From Cavenderia fasciculata (taxonomy: Eukaryota > Evosea > Eumycetozoa > Acytosteliales > Cavenderiaceae): DNA of 64,000 nucleotides. Positions 11,301-24,500 of the stretch are shown piece after piece. Position 1 is the first letter of the stretch, and every line of letters starts with the position of its first letter. A program made the translations under genes and the position numbers. Under the pieces are notes generated by a model. It made no database searches and was not told where the DNA came from. It worked only from the letters and a program-made list of their open reading frames with translations. The stretch spans positions 744,001 to 808,000 of the forward strand of contig NW_004457695.1 in the NCBI RefSeq assembly GCF_000203815.1, given 5' to 3'.

Positions 11301-14300
11301 ACTATTACCAGTCATCAGATTTGTAAAGAGTTGCATAAATAGCGTATTGGATGGACCAAGTGTTGATTTAATTTCCAATGAATATTGTTGGTAGGTGACA
11401 ACATGTTGATCATTGACATCTTTAATACCATTTGAATTTGAATCTGTAAACAATTCAATATCCAGATCGTAATTGTAACGAATTTCATAGGTGGCAGAGT
11501 TGGGTTCGGTTTTAGCAATGGAACAATAATATGGGAAATCAAATGTACTTTCTATTTCATCTGTTGCTGTCCATCCATATTTTGATATATCAAAGATACC
11601 ATAGTCCAAATATAATTTTTTAACTACTGTAACACCTCTAGTTATTGACCCATAACAACCTTTTTCAGAGTTGGTGTTGGTTGCAATGTTTTGTTGGATA
11701 TTGGCGAGACCAAGTGTATGACCAAACTCTTGAATTGGTGCGTAGAATCCAAGACCTTCGGTGTAAGGATCAATGGAAAGCTTGGCAAGCTGACCATCAC
11801 TAGCCAATGATACGAACGAATAGAAACCATTGTTATCTGTTTGGACAATTTGAATTGGCCCAGCACTTGATCTTACGAGGGAAACTGAAATTCCTTGTCC
11901 TCTTGCAATTTCATCTTGACCATTATTGTAAAGGTTGTCATGATTCTTGTCATTAAAGATAAAACCAGATAGTGTTATCAGTTTTCGTGTTACAATGTCT
12001 TTATGAATATCTAATTGCTGGAATGATATGTTAAAAACATTGGATGGTATGACTGTGTAATCCGTTCGAGGAAGAGTACCAACGGTCAAATGATAATCTC
12101 CATCCTTGATGACTTTTTCAAATTGATAGTCACCATCAGCGTTGGTTTGAGTAGAGTACATGATTTGGCCAGTGGTTGGGTGAACAAGACTGATGCTTAC
12201 ACCTGCAAATGGAATGTCAACCATCGCTTCTGGATGGTAGAGATTGTCAAAATCATTGTCACCAAAGACATAACCAGATAGAGAAACATATTTCTTGATG
12301 TTTATGTTTTCTTGTCGGTTGTCATTGGTCAACTTGATAGTGTGAATCGGTGTAGCGTCATAATGGTCAGTTGGAGCGTCAATGTAAATGGTATAATCTT
12401 GTTGATTGTTTCCATACAGTCCATTAAAACTGTATTGACCACCAGTGTCGGTGAGGATGTCACGATGGATTCCTTGGGGTCCAGACAAATAAACTTTAAC
12501 ATTGCCAATTGGGGTTGTCAATTGACCACCGTCACTGTCAACAAAGACAGTTCCAGAGATTTTCAACAATTTTCTTGCTTTGATATTTTGATGGATATCC
12601 ACAGTCGACGGTGAGAGGATAATGTTGATACCTTGTTGGAATTCGTAATTGGGTGGTGGTGAGTTTACACGAAGTGTGTATACTTGATTGTCGGCTGGAA
12701 GGTGGTCAAACGAATAGGAGCCATCGGCTTGGGTTTGAACGATAAATGAACCTTGTGGACCTCCCAATTTAATATTTAAACCTCCAATACCAAATTCAGA
12801 CTGATCATCAAATATGCCATCTTGATCGATATCATTGAAAACATAACCAGATACGAGTACCAGCTTTCTTGCAGCAAAGTTTTGGTGAATTGTGATACCA
12901 TTGATGCTGGTCAGTTTGACCATGACACTATCCTGTACGAGAGCGTAGCCAGGTGGAGTGTCGGCAACGAGTGGGTATTCGATATTGTTGGCAACCAACG
13001 AGTCAAATGAATAGGATCCATCGGGTTTGGTTTGAACGACATAAAGTGGAGCTCCAGTGATTGGATTCTTTAATGTGACAGAGATATTTCCAAATCCGAC
13101 ATCATATTGTTGGTTGTATTGATTGTCAAAGTTGACATCGTTATAGATGTAACCAGTGACACCAATTAATGTATCGGCTGCAAAGTTTTGTTGAATGACG
13201 GGTACATTCAACTTGATGACATAACTAAGGGATGTAATCCAAAGTCCGACGGGTGGGGCATCGACACGGACAATATAGTTTTGATTGTCACCTGCAATTT
13301 CACCAAATGTATAGCCACCAGATGCATCTGTTTGGACGGTGAATGGACCTTGCGGACCTTCCAAGAATACTTGAATGTTGGCCAATCCAATATCATTTGG
13401 CAACGAGTAGACACCATTCACATCGACGTCGTTAAAGACGACACCAGAGACGACAACCAATTGGGTCAATGCAATATTTCTTTGCTTGTCACCAGTCAGA
13501 ACAAAATTGGTGATTCGTGATGTGTATCCAGCTGGAGCAGCTTCGAGATCAAGTGTGTATGCTTGGCCATCGGCAATTAAATCGGTGAATCTAAAGAAAC
13601 CATTGACATCGGTTTGTACTTGGAATGAACCTTGAGCACCATTCAACTTCACGACCAAACCTTGGCCATAACCAAGTTCATCGGGTGTGTTGAATACATT
13701 ATTAAAGTTTCTATCAATATAGACTGTTCCAGAGACCGACGATGAAACACTACCACCAGTGGTACTACTATCACCAGATGTGATTGCTCCAGAAGAGTCT
13801 CCAGTTGTTTGTTGGTTTGAAACGACCAGTGGGAGGTTCTTCTCAACATTATTAATTAATTTAATGGTGAAACTGTTTGTTGGAGCCGAATAACCGGAGG
13901 GGGTGGGACTGATGTATAGTATGTAATCTCTTTCATCCGCGGGGAGTGGACCAAACGAAAAGAATCCGTTTGCATCGGTTTGTTTTTGTGGTGGTGATTG
14001 AGGACCGCTCAATTGGACTGTTACACCAGACATGACAATATCAGTTGCACTATCGTATACACCATCAGAGTTGACATCGTTGAATACGTATCCAGTAACT
14101 TTAACGGGTGGCTTAACAACTCCTGTTGTGCCTGTTGTTGTGGTTGGTACATAGGTGGTGGTAGGTGAGGATCCACCAGTTGTAGCTCCAATGGTAGCCC
14201 CAACGGTAGCTCCAACGGTAACTCCAACGGTAACTCCAACGGTAACTCCAACAGTAGCTTCAGCTGTCGCTCCAACGGTGGCTCCAACAGTAGCTCCAAC

Positions 14301-17300
14301 GGTGGCTCCAACAGTAGCTCCAACAGTAGCTCCAACAGTCGCTCCAACAGTAGCTTCAGCTGTCGCTCCAACGGTGGCTCCAACAGTAGCTCCAACAGTA
14401 GCTTCAGCTGTGGCACCAACGGTAGCTCCAACAGTAGCTCCAACGGTAGCTTCAGCTGTAGCTCCAACGGTGGCTCCGACGGTGGCTCCAACGGTAGCCT
14501 CAGCTGTGGCGCCAACAGTAGCTCCAACGGTGGCTCCGACGGTGGCACCAACGGTAGCTCCAACGGTAGCTCCAACGGTAGCTCCAGCTGTGGCACCAGC
14601 TGTGGCACCAACAGTAGCTCCAACAGTAGCTCCAACAGTAACGACAGAGGTAACTCCAGAAGTGTTTGAAGATGTCTCTTCACCATTACTATTACTATTA
14701 TCGCTACTCTCTTCACTGCTTTCATCATCCTCATGTTTGAATGTCTTGTCATTATTACTTGTTTGATCTTCATAGGTGACTGTGACTCTTTTGTAACCGC
14801 TAGTCTCTGATGGTGGTATGCTGCATGTAACTTTAGTGTCTGAAACAACAGTTGCTTGGCCGCATGGAACACCTCCAACGGAAACACTGACTTGTCCCTT
14901 GTTTGACAAACCCAGATTGCTACCTCCAATTGTAACGTCATTGCTTTCCTTTTTCTTCCCAGAGGCAGGGCTGACAGAATCTACTTTTGGAGGTTTGAAA
15001 GAGAATTGTTGGTTTTCATTACTCTCGGCATCGCCAAGTTGTTGATTCTTGAGAATGACCTTGATCTTTCTCTTGGCACTTCCACCACCATCCAATGATT
15101 TAATTGTCATCTTGGTGTTTGATGTCATACCAGTGATTCTCGTTTCTTGTCCATCAAACATGGCAACCAACTCGGAGTCATCCTCTACAAAGTTCTCACC
15201 AAAGAGTACAATGTCTTGATCACCCTTGATCTCACCTTGGAGTGATGACGATGATGAAGATGAGCATTGTTCTTGTCCATTCTTGACACAGATAGAATTG
15301 ATTTGTGGTTTGGCATAATAGTTGTATTCGATGTTTTCTTGTTCCGATGTTTGTTCATGATCTTGTTCACCAACTGTTACTTTGACTTGAATGGTTTTCA
15401 CCTTGTCAGATGTTGGTACTCGACATTTGATCAAATCATCTTGACACGATTCAATAACACATTCCTCGGTTGTAGCCGTAGTTTTATCCTTCAAATCAAC
15501 TTTAACATTTTCAACTTTTTCACCAAAATTGATTCCTTGAATATTGATTAATGTATCTTTATCCAATCTTCCTTTCTTTGGATTAATTTCATCAATCTTT
15601 GGTTCTATATAGAAAATTAAAATCTGTTAAAATTATTTTTAAAAATTATACTTTTGTTTTTTAAATTACAATTACATACTGTCATAAGAAAAATAAGTAT
15701 TATCTTTTTCGACTTGTTGAGTACCAACAATAACATTGATTTTATAATCTTTTCCTGTGCCCTTTGGTGTGGTACATTCAACCTTGGTATGATCGATCCA
15801 TTTGATCTTGGAACAATCAACAGCATTGATAGAGACTGTCAAATTGCTTTTATCTTGTTCCTCGTACTTGTCGTTGATTTGTTGTGCATAGACTTGTGGG
15901 ACAAAGTTCTTTCCAGCAATGGTGATCAAATCGCCACCTTTGGCCGGTCCATGATACATTTGATCTTGTGGCGGTTCGTCAAGAGTTGGAGCATCGTAAG
16001 AATACTTCATCTCGGTGATAGATTCCTGACCACCGACAAACAGATATACTTTGATATCCAAACCAAAACCAGCAGGTGTGTCACATTCAATCATCGTCGA
16101 GTTGAACCATTCTAGGTTGTTTACTAAATGCCAACCAATCGATGAATTGCTATAGGTTGGTAGACCTTGGAATTTGATTGGCTCCTCTGGAGCTTCTGGT
16201 TGCAATTCGTTTGGTGGGAAGTTGAGACCTTTGATTGTGAGGTGAGCGCCACCTTGTGTTGGTTTTGTATTGGATTCACCTTCTTCTTGGCTACCACCAT
16301 CATCACCATCTTTTTGGACGATAATCTCGGTGATTGATGGTGGCGTATAGTTGATGATATTGTTTGGGATTTCACCTTGGTTTTCAATACCTCCAAAGAT
16401 GACAGACGAGATTGTCCATCCTTTGCCAACACCAGAACCAATATAGCAGATGAGACACTCGTGATTCTTGTGCGACTCTGCTGTATCTCGAACCCAGTAG
16501 GTTGGATCAAAAGTCGCTGTTCCTTTAACACCACCAGGTGTGTCGGGATCGAAATCGGGATTGGCGGGACCGCTCAACTCTGAATAATCTACATCCATAA
16601 ATGGATCGTCATTACAAAATTGTCCAGCATCGAGACAATCCATCTCACGAATGTATTGGTCATCGGTGGGACTCTTGTACATGACGTATGGTACCTGTTG
16701 AAGTGCCAATCCCATGTCTATACCAACAATCCAAATAAATTCGGTCATGGCAGTTGGACTGGTACTCGAATTGGTGAGGATTTGGAGGACAACTGGAGAG
16801 GCATAGTCGACTGTTTGTGATGATTCTGCTGATTGTCCACCGACTGTAACACTGACAGCATAATCCTTTCCATAGTTATCAGGAGCTACACATTCGATTT
16901 GGGTGTCACTGATCAAAGAAGTAGTTGAGCATTCCTGTGATCCAATATATGCTAACACTTGGTTGGGTGATGAGCCAAAGTGTTGTCCTACAATCGTAAT
17001 GATTGATGGAAAGTTGAGAAAGTCTGTTGGAATGTCATCGAGTGGCGTAATCGACGAGATGGTTGGTGGGAGGAATGCAAGATTGACTGTATTACTAATT
17101 TGTGATCCAACAATGACATAGAGTTGATTGACCAATCCAACACCATTTACTGTGACTTTGATCGAATCTTTGCCATCGGTGAATTCGATAGTATTGACAG
17201 GTACGGGTATTTTGTTGAGGAATACTTGGATATCATCTCGAGTGGATGTTGGTGAGAGCATATTGGTACCTTGTATGGTTATTTGTTGTCCTACCGTTAA

Positions 17301-20300
17301 TAGGCCAGTGTTGGGTGTTGCAAGTTGAATCGTTGGTGCATCATAAATAAGTTGTTGATAAACGGTTGATGGTAATCTTATAATTGGAAGAGTAGCTAAT
17401 GTACTGGTGTAGCTGATAACATGCTTACCAATACCCGTACCTGCGAAGCAACTTAGCAACTCCTCCCCATTGGATTGAGTAACAACAGATTGTATTTGAC
17501 ACGTGTCACTTCCTACATGAATCAATAATCCTCCTTCATTCAGTTTCTTTCCACGCACTTGAATTTGATTTTGAGTGGATCGGGTTGGTGAACTGCTTGG
17601 AGGGATGATTTCCAATACGATTGGACCTGATGGACACTCAGACATGAGTAATTGACTACCAGTGACGAATGAACAGATACGACCTTGATATGATGTGACA
17701 GATACACCTTGGAGATGACTAATCGATAGTAATGGGCTGTCTACAGTACCACCATATGCATTGGTGTCGGTTGCAGCATCTTGTTTGTAGACCAGATACT
17801 TTGTGATCAACTCGATACCGAGTGGAGTGATTGGTGTGTTTTGGCTACCGAATTGGCAGAGTGTTGGATCGTACATACGAAGTTGTTGACGAAGATTGGT
17901 GTCGGTTTGGATCATATCCTTGTACGACTGTGAGAATAGGAATTGTAGAGCACGATTCGACAAGAGACTGTTGGATTCATCCGATGCCCAAACTGACAGT
18001 GTGTCAGAGAGTGAGGCGATAGGGATGACAGAGAGATCGTCATCATGTACACCTTTGGCAAAAAGATACTCTACAAGGGTTGGCGACGCTGGCATGTTTG
18101 GTGGGTTGGCGACAGGCGGTGAGCAAGCCTCATAGATACGATTGAACAACATGATGCTTGGTATCTTTTGTGCTTCTACGTACAATGATTGATGGGTGAG
18201 TGTAGCGACAAGATCAACTGTAAAATCAATCACACCATATTCCACACCCGTCACTGTACAGGTAGATACAGTCTTGAGAATACTAGACAATGGGACGGCA
18301 GAACCACGATTAGTGTCACCGAGTTCACCAGAGTTATCGTTTGATTCGTCGACGAGATCCAACAGGTAGGCAGTTACCCACCCTTCGTTGAACGATGCAT
18401 CGTCGAGAACGTTGTCGTTGACATAATATTCCATGTTGATTATGGGTGTCGATAGTTGACAACTATCGAGAGATTGTCGTTGTGCAACGGTAAGCTGATG
18501 ACCAAAGGTAAGCTCACGTACACGCATCGAGACAACGTTGACCAGACCACGGTACAGAGCTGTCCATGCAGAAGGTGAAACAGATTGCATAGTGGTGGTG
18601 CCGGGTGGAAATAGATTGGTCGCCAGCGTTTGATCGATCGATATGAATTGGTTGTTGTTTAATTTTGAAATTAAAACATTTGAGAATGCCCTAAATACAC
18701 TATCCATACACAGATTAGCAATATCAATAGGTGTATTGGTGATTCCATTGATTGTAGCAATCTTGGATGTCTCGTCAAACGTAACAATCCACTCTGGAGT
18801 GTTGTCAACCAAATCAATCTCGATACTTGTCAATAGTTGTGGGATAAGGTCAATCATCTTTTGTAACGAACGATAGATCAATACGAGATTGTCCTGCACA
18901 ACCGACCCGTCCGACGATGGTTCTGGGAAATACACACCCTTGTAGAGGTGGAGTGGGATAGTGATGGCGTCTTGTGTTTGGAGGGATATGATTCGGAGCT
19001 CCGATGATGATCCGGCATTCTTTAATTTCAACAGTACTGTTTGAGCTCGATTCTGGGCAAATGTGATATAGGCATCGTGATCACTTGTGAATTCAGAAGG
19101 ACCTTCGCCAAGTGCTGCAAGACATTCTTGATCGCATCCCAATGCAAGCATCGCTGTTGGTTGAACAGAGACATAGGTATTTGGCAAGCTGTTGTCAACC
19201 AATGCTCGATAGTACGATACCAAGTGTGATGGAAACGATGGGTTTGATGCTTGACGACTGGTTTCGACCATGATGGGACCGTTGAAACTGATACGATTTT
19301 GGACGGTTGTAACTTGGCTGGCACAGGCATTGGACGTACAAGTGGATGTGATGTATTTAAATGTGGACATGGCCATGTAGGCATGAACCGTCTTTGGAGC
19401 ATTGACAACACAAACAACAGTACCACGAACATTACCATCGGCTGAATTGTCACCGACACAAAAGTAACCAGTCTCTGGCAGCGGTGACTGATCGGTAAAT
19501 GCAATACTACCAGCATCCATCTCTGACGAGAATTGAATCGATTTTGTTGGCAATATTGACCTTGTCAATCCCAAAGGCAACCACGTTTCAACAACTCCCT
19601 TTTGATTATACAACGTATTTAACATCTAGAAAAATAAATAAATAAATAAATGTATTAGTTATATTTTTTGTTTGTTTGTTTGTTTGTTTGTTTGTTTGTT
19701 TGACACTTACAGGAGTAGTAATTGATAAAGATGATAATTGAGGTTGTGACCAAATTGCTGATAGACGGTCGGCCGAATAGAATCGATAAGAGGTCGTTGT
19801 AGGATCGGTATTGGTGACGACACTTGGGTTATATGATGGGGTTGACAGTGAAAACAGTGGTCGAAGCTGTACCTTGTTTGGTGCGTTTGGATTGGTTGCA
19901 TAGATGTTTGGATGCGCAGCTACGAGGGCGTCTTTGATTTGCAGAAAGTTTGTAAACGACGTGCAAATGAACTGGTGGCCGCGACTAACATCGTAGTGCT
20001 TGAGTGTGGAAAGCGTGACGTAGTCGTTGGGCATCCACAGGTCTGGGTCGGTTGATGGACGTCTGACCTCGGTGGGTACCGATCGGATTGGCACAGGAAA
20101 GCCTTCCATCGAGTGTTTCAAGTGGAAACCTGGTCGAGAGGAAGTCGTTTCAAAGACAACCAACCCTTTTGCAATTCCGTCCTTGTAAAAGGCCGTCGAG
20201 CTTGTCGAAGGTGCAACCTCGCCGACTGAGTCGTCGTCACTGTTGTAGTATGGTTTGTCATTGTAGGCGATAAATGTTTTAAACGGGCTGGCTGTTTGTT

Positions 20301-20772
20301 GTACGAGCGGTGCTAGGTGTACGCTAAAGTCACTGCCACTCGTCTTGACACCTGTCGCATCAAAGTAGACGTAGTTTTTCGAACCTGGTAGTTTTCTCAC
20401 TACAAACCATTCGACATTCTGATTGTATCCATTTAAACAATCTACATAGAATTAAGTTGAATTGAGATATAAATAAATATATATATTATATAAAGTAATC
20501 AATAAATATATAATGTATATATCGATCGTAAATAACTTAGACAAGAGATCGCGTGGTGATGTTCAATTCGAGGTCAAATTTTTTTTTTTTTTTTTTTTTA
20601 TTCATTGCACCAAGTATGAACTTTTACTTTACTTACTTTGCGAAGAGACAGTATCGATGTGATAATAGAGTAAAAGAATTAAAAGAATAGAGAATGTCAG
20701 CAAGGATGGTGGACGTCGTTGCAGGGACTGCTTTTTACAGCTACCTCGACCACTACTACTACCACTTGTCAT
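8370..20772 (-). CDS. Giant secreted protein: DNase II-like domain (catalytic His lost) + IPT/TIG repeats + SdrD/CnaB-like repeats
   Basis: Four exons (20637-20772, 19711-20441, 15680-19625, 8370-15604) give about 4015 residues. Exon 1 supplies a basic stretch and a hydrophobic signal/anchor (SLLTFSILLILLLYYHI, about 25-41). Residue 46 onward reads as deoxyribonuclease II: VEWFVVRKLPGSKNYVYFD matches the DNase II start, FIAYNDKPYY matches its YNDQPP box, and FCVGDNSADGNVRG matches its C-terminal box. The two catalytic HxK motifs are changed: GIAKG (Ile135 where His is expected) and DAGS (about 326-329, where DHSK is expected). An unassigned region follows, then about nine IPT/TIG domains (about 950-1890), a VGAT low-complexity stalk (about 1925-2085) and at least eight SdrD/CnaB-like repeats (about 2100-2920) with Asp/Asn loops such as FNDVNSDGVYD. 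The C-terminal 1100 residues carry degenerate repeats and two Cys/Gly modules (GCYGSI, GCIGSI). No C-terminal membrane segment is seen. The neighbouring divergent giant gene is a paralog. Confidence 0.85.
14170..14640 (-). repeat. Coding minisatellite, 12-base unit encoding VGAT
   Basis: About 470 bases made almost entirely of a 12-base unit (on the plus strand gctccaacagta and close variants). On the minus strand it encodes about 40 Val-Gly-Ala-Thr units, with interspersed Ala-Glu-Ala-Thr and a few Val-Gly-Val-Thr. It lies between the last IPT/TIG domain and the first SdrD/CnaB-like repeat of the giant minus-strand gene. It probably forms an extended spacer or O-glycosylated stalk. Unit variants (GAT, EAT, GVT) recur in a higher-order pattern, so length may vary between strains. 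Confidence 0.9.
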
Positions 20773-21524
20773 TATTCCTTCACTTCCTTCCTTCTTTCTT
20801 TCGTATTTGTATTTGTTTATTTGTTTCTACTAAGGGGCGTATGTACTGTCTTTGGAATCAAAATAGAGAGAGACGAAAAATAAAAGTAACTAACCTGACC
20901 TACTCTTCTTTCTTTTTCAACCTCGCCAGGTACCTGATAGGATCTACACCCTATTTGTGCGCGATCAATCAACCAAACCAAACATACGTGGTCAAGAGTC
21001 TTTCTTTATCCAAACTTGATGTGGCACTCCTCTGCTCAATGGTATTATAAACTATTGGGTTATTAAAAAGTCAGATATCAAGCCAAACACTGAACAGAGA
21101 AGCTTCTCGCAAACAAAAACTAAAATCGCTTACGTGGTCATGGTTGCTTTTTTTTTGCTTCTTTAGGCGACGACGCCCTTTTGTAAAAATGTGGAGGTCC
21201 TCCGTCTGGGTGCCCCATCAGAGCCAAGTAAGCTGGGCAACAACCTCGACCACCTAAATTGCGCTCGCTTGGAAGTAGATATTTTCTTTGCATTGTTGGT
21301 ATTTATCTGTCAAAAACTGCGAAACAGGCGAAAAGCAGATCAACAAAGACCAAAGTATGGAAAAAGAACACCTATTGTTTTTTTTTTTTAAAACTTAACA
21401 AGTATCCTCTGGTGGTTTATTTTCTCTTCTTTTTTCACTACCACCACGGTACCGTTTATCATAGATCATATATATATATATAATTAATTAAAAAAATATT
21501 TATAATAGTTTTGAAAAAAAAAAG
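20773..21524. promoter_or_regulatory. Shared divergent upstream region of the two giant genes
   Basis: These 752 bases separate the start codons of two head-to-head giant paralogs, so both promoters must lie here. The edge nearest the plus-strand gene is AT-rich with TATATATA-like runs (21465-21482) and an A-run just before its ATG at 21525, as is usual for dictyostelid starts. The centre, about 21160-21330, is clearly less AT-rich than other spacers and has T-rich runs before and after it. I recognise no gene or named RNA in it. Short frames open here have no family features. Confidence 0.4.
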
Positions 21525-24500
21525 ATGATAATCATCAAACAACCAACGACCAATGGGTTGATTGGAGGTGTCAATGGCCATCACTATGGCGATCACCATT
21601 CAATCAAACCCGTACGTTGGAATGTTGTGATGTTAAGTCATATGGTAATATTATTATTATTTTTGACAACTATTGCACATGCAACAGACCCTCCTCGACC
21701 ACAACCCACTTTGGAGCCATCAGATTGCTCATTCTATGCTGCGAGTGGAGGTATTCTCAAAGTGACCCCTCCGGCCACCGATTTCATTCTGCCGCCGATT
21801 GCAGAGATTTGGACAGCCGACGGATCGACCGCCATCCCCACCAAGACTCTTTTGGCACGGTCACCCACCTCGCCTCAAGCCGATGGCAGCTACTACTTTA
21901 TCGTTCCACCAGTCATCAACGAACAACGAGATGGCGACGGAGATGGCGACGTAGATGACGACGATCAAACAGCCTATAGCAGCCAAGGGTCCACCAAAAA
22001 AGGGTAGAGTCGAAGCAGAAGTCCAAAGTAAGAGACATCAATCAGGTCTCTTGAAACCAACCGTAACAATTGGAGTTAAAGATTCGGCCCTCATAGTTTT
22101 ACTTCCAAGAATAACTTGTACAGTTGAATATCAAATTAGTATGTATAACATTTAAAAGAACAAACAAACAAACAAACAATTCAATCAATTAAATTAAATC
22201 AATTCATAAATGAAATTAAATTTTTTTTTTTTTTTTTTTTCTAGATCCATTTTTAAATCCACTTGACATTGCAATTTATCCTACCAATATTGTAGCTGGT
22301 AGTGTAGCAGTACCTTTGTTTATTCGTGATTCGACAACTAATATTCTACCAACATACCTTGCCAACGGCATCAAGCTGAATAATAGAGACCAAGGCCGAA
22401 TTGGTATTGCCGACGTTGCATGTCTCCTTACACTCGACGAAAATCAACAAGCTAATCCAGCCAACACTTGTTTCCTCAAACAGTTGACTGCTGACAACTA
22501 CCCCCGTCTCCCTCTTTCATTCACTCCGATCATCCAGTATCGTTCCTCGTTTGTCCCTGTATCCGATCCAAACAAATACGGTCCCTCATATGGATCATCT
22601 GATTTACTTGTCACCTATCATGGTAAGATAATTATTTTATTCATTCATAATTATATAATTGATTTATTGGTTTGTAGTATTAATTTATTTTTAAATCTAT
22701 TTTTTTTATTTTGTTATATATATATATAGAGCCACAGATTGATATGATCAAACCAAGATTAATGTCACAAGGAACCGATCATGAAATCGAGATTACTGGG
22801 TTAAACTTTTACGCACAAGTTCCAAAGGATGAAATTGAATACACCTTTCGATCGGTGGTGACTGTCAAGTTCTTTGGAGTCATGTCTGATGATGACACGT
22901 TCCTCGAGTGTACTAATATTCGAGTTGAAACTCCAACTCTGATTAAATGTACTATTCCATCTGCCTCTATCGTACTTGCCAATCCTGGTGACGAACAAGA
23001 CTATAGCCGTGTGGTAGTAACCATCGATCAACGATCATTCAATCTTGAAATCGATCAAGTCATTGATGATCAAACCATAGATATTTTGTTAAAAGTATTT
23101 TGTAAGTACTATGTTTTAAAACAAAAATATGACATTTTATTTATTTAATTTATATTTTCAAAAATAGATCCTGAACATAAAGAAAACAAACCAAACGAGA
23201 TTGTTCGAGGAGGTACTCAAAAAGTCACATTTGATGGAAAGTTCTTCATTGCCCCGTCAAAGGTTGAAATTGCAGGCGTCGAATGTTTGATTATCAAAGC
23301 CGATGAGAACCAAGTGGAATGTACGACAAATGAACTGCCTCCACTTGCAATCGGAGACAATAACGTTGAAGCACCAGTATCAATTACTGTCGATGGTTTA
23401 GTCATTCAACAACAACAAATTATTTATTATTGTATGTAGTAATATAAATAATATTGATGATAATTTATTTCAAATTATCTTAACAGCTTATTCCCACTGC
23501 ATTCGAATTTAACCGTCCTCCATTTTTCTTCTTCTTCTTCTTTAAATTTATCTTTAGATCCTACAATAAGAATTCAAGTTCAAGATGAAGACGATGAAGA
23601 TGGTGATGGTGATACCAATGAGCCATTGCCATCACTTAAGCCATCATTTGCATTGCAAAAATTATCACCAACCAAACATTCAATTGTTACCGTGACACTG
23701 TATGGAGATAAATTGAAATGGGTGACTGCCATCTCGCTGGTGGGTATGAATCCACCAAAGATTATCCCAGTGGAGGGAGCACCTCGTCTTTTGGACGATT
23801 CCCTGGTCTTTGAGGCCAATTCGAACCTACTAGTAGGCGACACCATCGTTCCCATACCAATCCAACCAAGAATCCTCACCACACTCTCGAGAGAAGTGGT
23901 TGACCTTCGATTCGAGAAACCAGTTGTCAAAATCCATCAAGACACTCCTTTTAGATCCTACGTCAGAGATGAACACACCATCAAAGTATTGTTATCCACC
24001 AGCGTTGCCCAAGATACTTTCAAGGATTACAAGGTTACTTTCCATTTGGCAGACAAACAACTCGAGATTGTCAAAAAGTACGATGACGGCACCACATTTG
24101 ATGTCAAGATCCCTCAATACTCGATCGACACTATTCCCCCAAGCAACGTGCAGCCATCTACATTCGAGTTGGTTCTCAACAACGATTACAAATATAAAGT
24201 ATTGGATGTTAATGGAAATGAAGTTAAATATTCTCATTTTGGTATGTATAATAGAGAATAATAATAATAATAATAATGAACAATTAAAATATAATTAAAT
24301 ATTAACTTCATTTTCTCTCTTTGGTAGTCCCTAAAATTGATAGTGTTGTCATTGAAAATAGTATCACTGTGAGAGGTAGTGATCTCGATGAAATTGGAAC
24401 ACACGAGTCTCTTTTAAAAGTAAATGATAAGATATACAGTAAGGCCGAGTGTCCTATATTCACCAAAGAGCAAATCACCTGTGAACCAGTACCAGATGAT

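Noticed and set aside
14155-14766. Open frame on the plus strand reading as a Val-Ala-Pro-Thr repeat protein
   Set aside because: It is the antisense of the VGAT minisatellite inside the giant minus-strand gene. Twelve-base repeats without stops are open in several frames, and the minus-strand reading is anchored by conserved domains on both sides.
19670-19703. TTTG tetranucleotide repeat as a regulatory element
   Set aside because: It lies within the second intron of the giant minus-strand gene. Similar (CAAA)n runs occur in other introns here, so it is best read as simple intronic sequence.
20694-21050. Possible plus-strand gene upstream of the DNase II giant gene
   Set aside because: Its first part overlaps the signal-peptide exon of the minus-strand giant gene, which joins in phase to the DNase II domain. 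The rest has biased composition and no family features.
22002-22046. Intron at 22004-22045 to repair the frame of the DNase II giant gene
   Set aside because: Its length of 42 is a multiple of three and would leave the frame unchanged; other acceptors nearby give introns too short to be credible.
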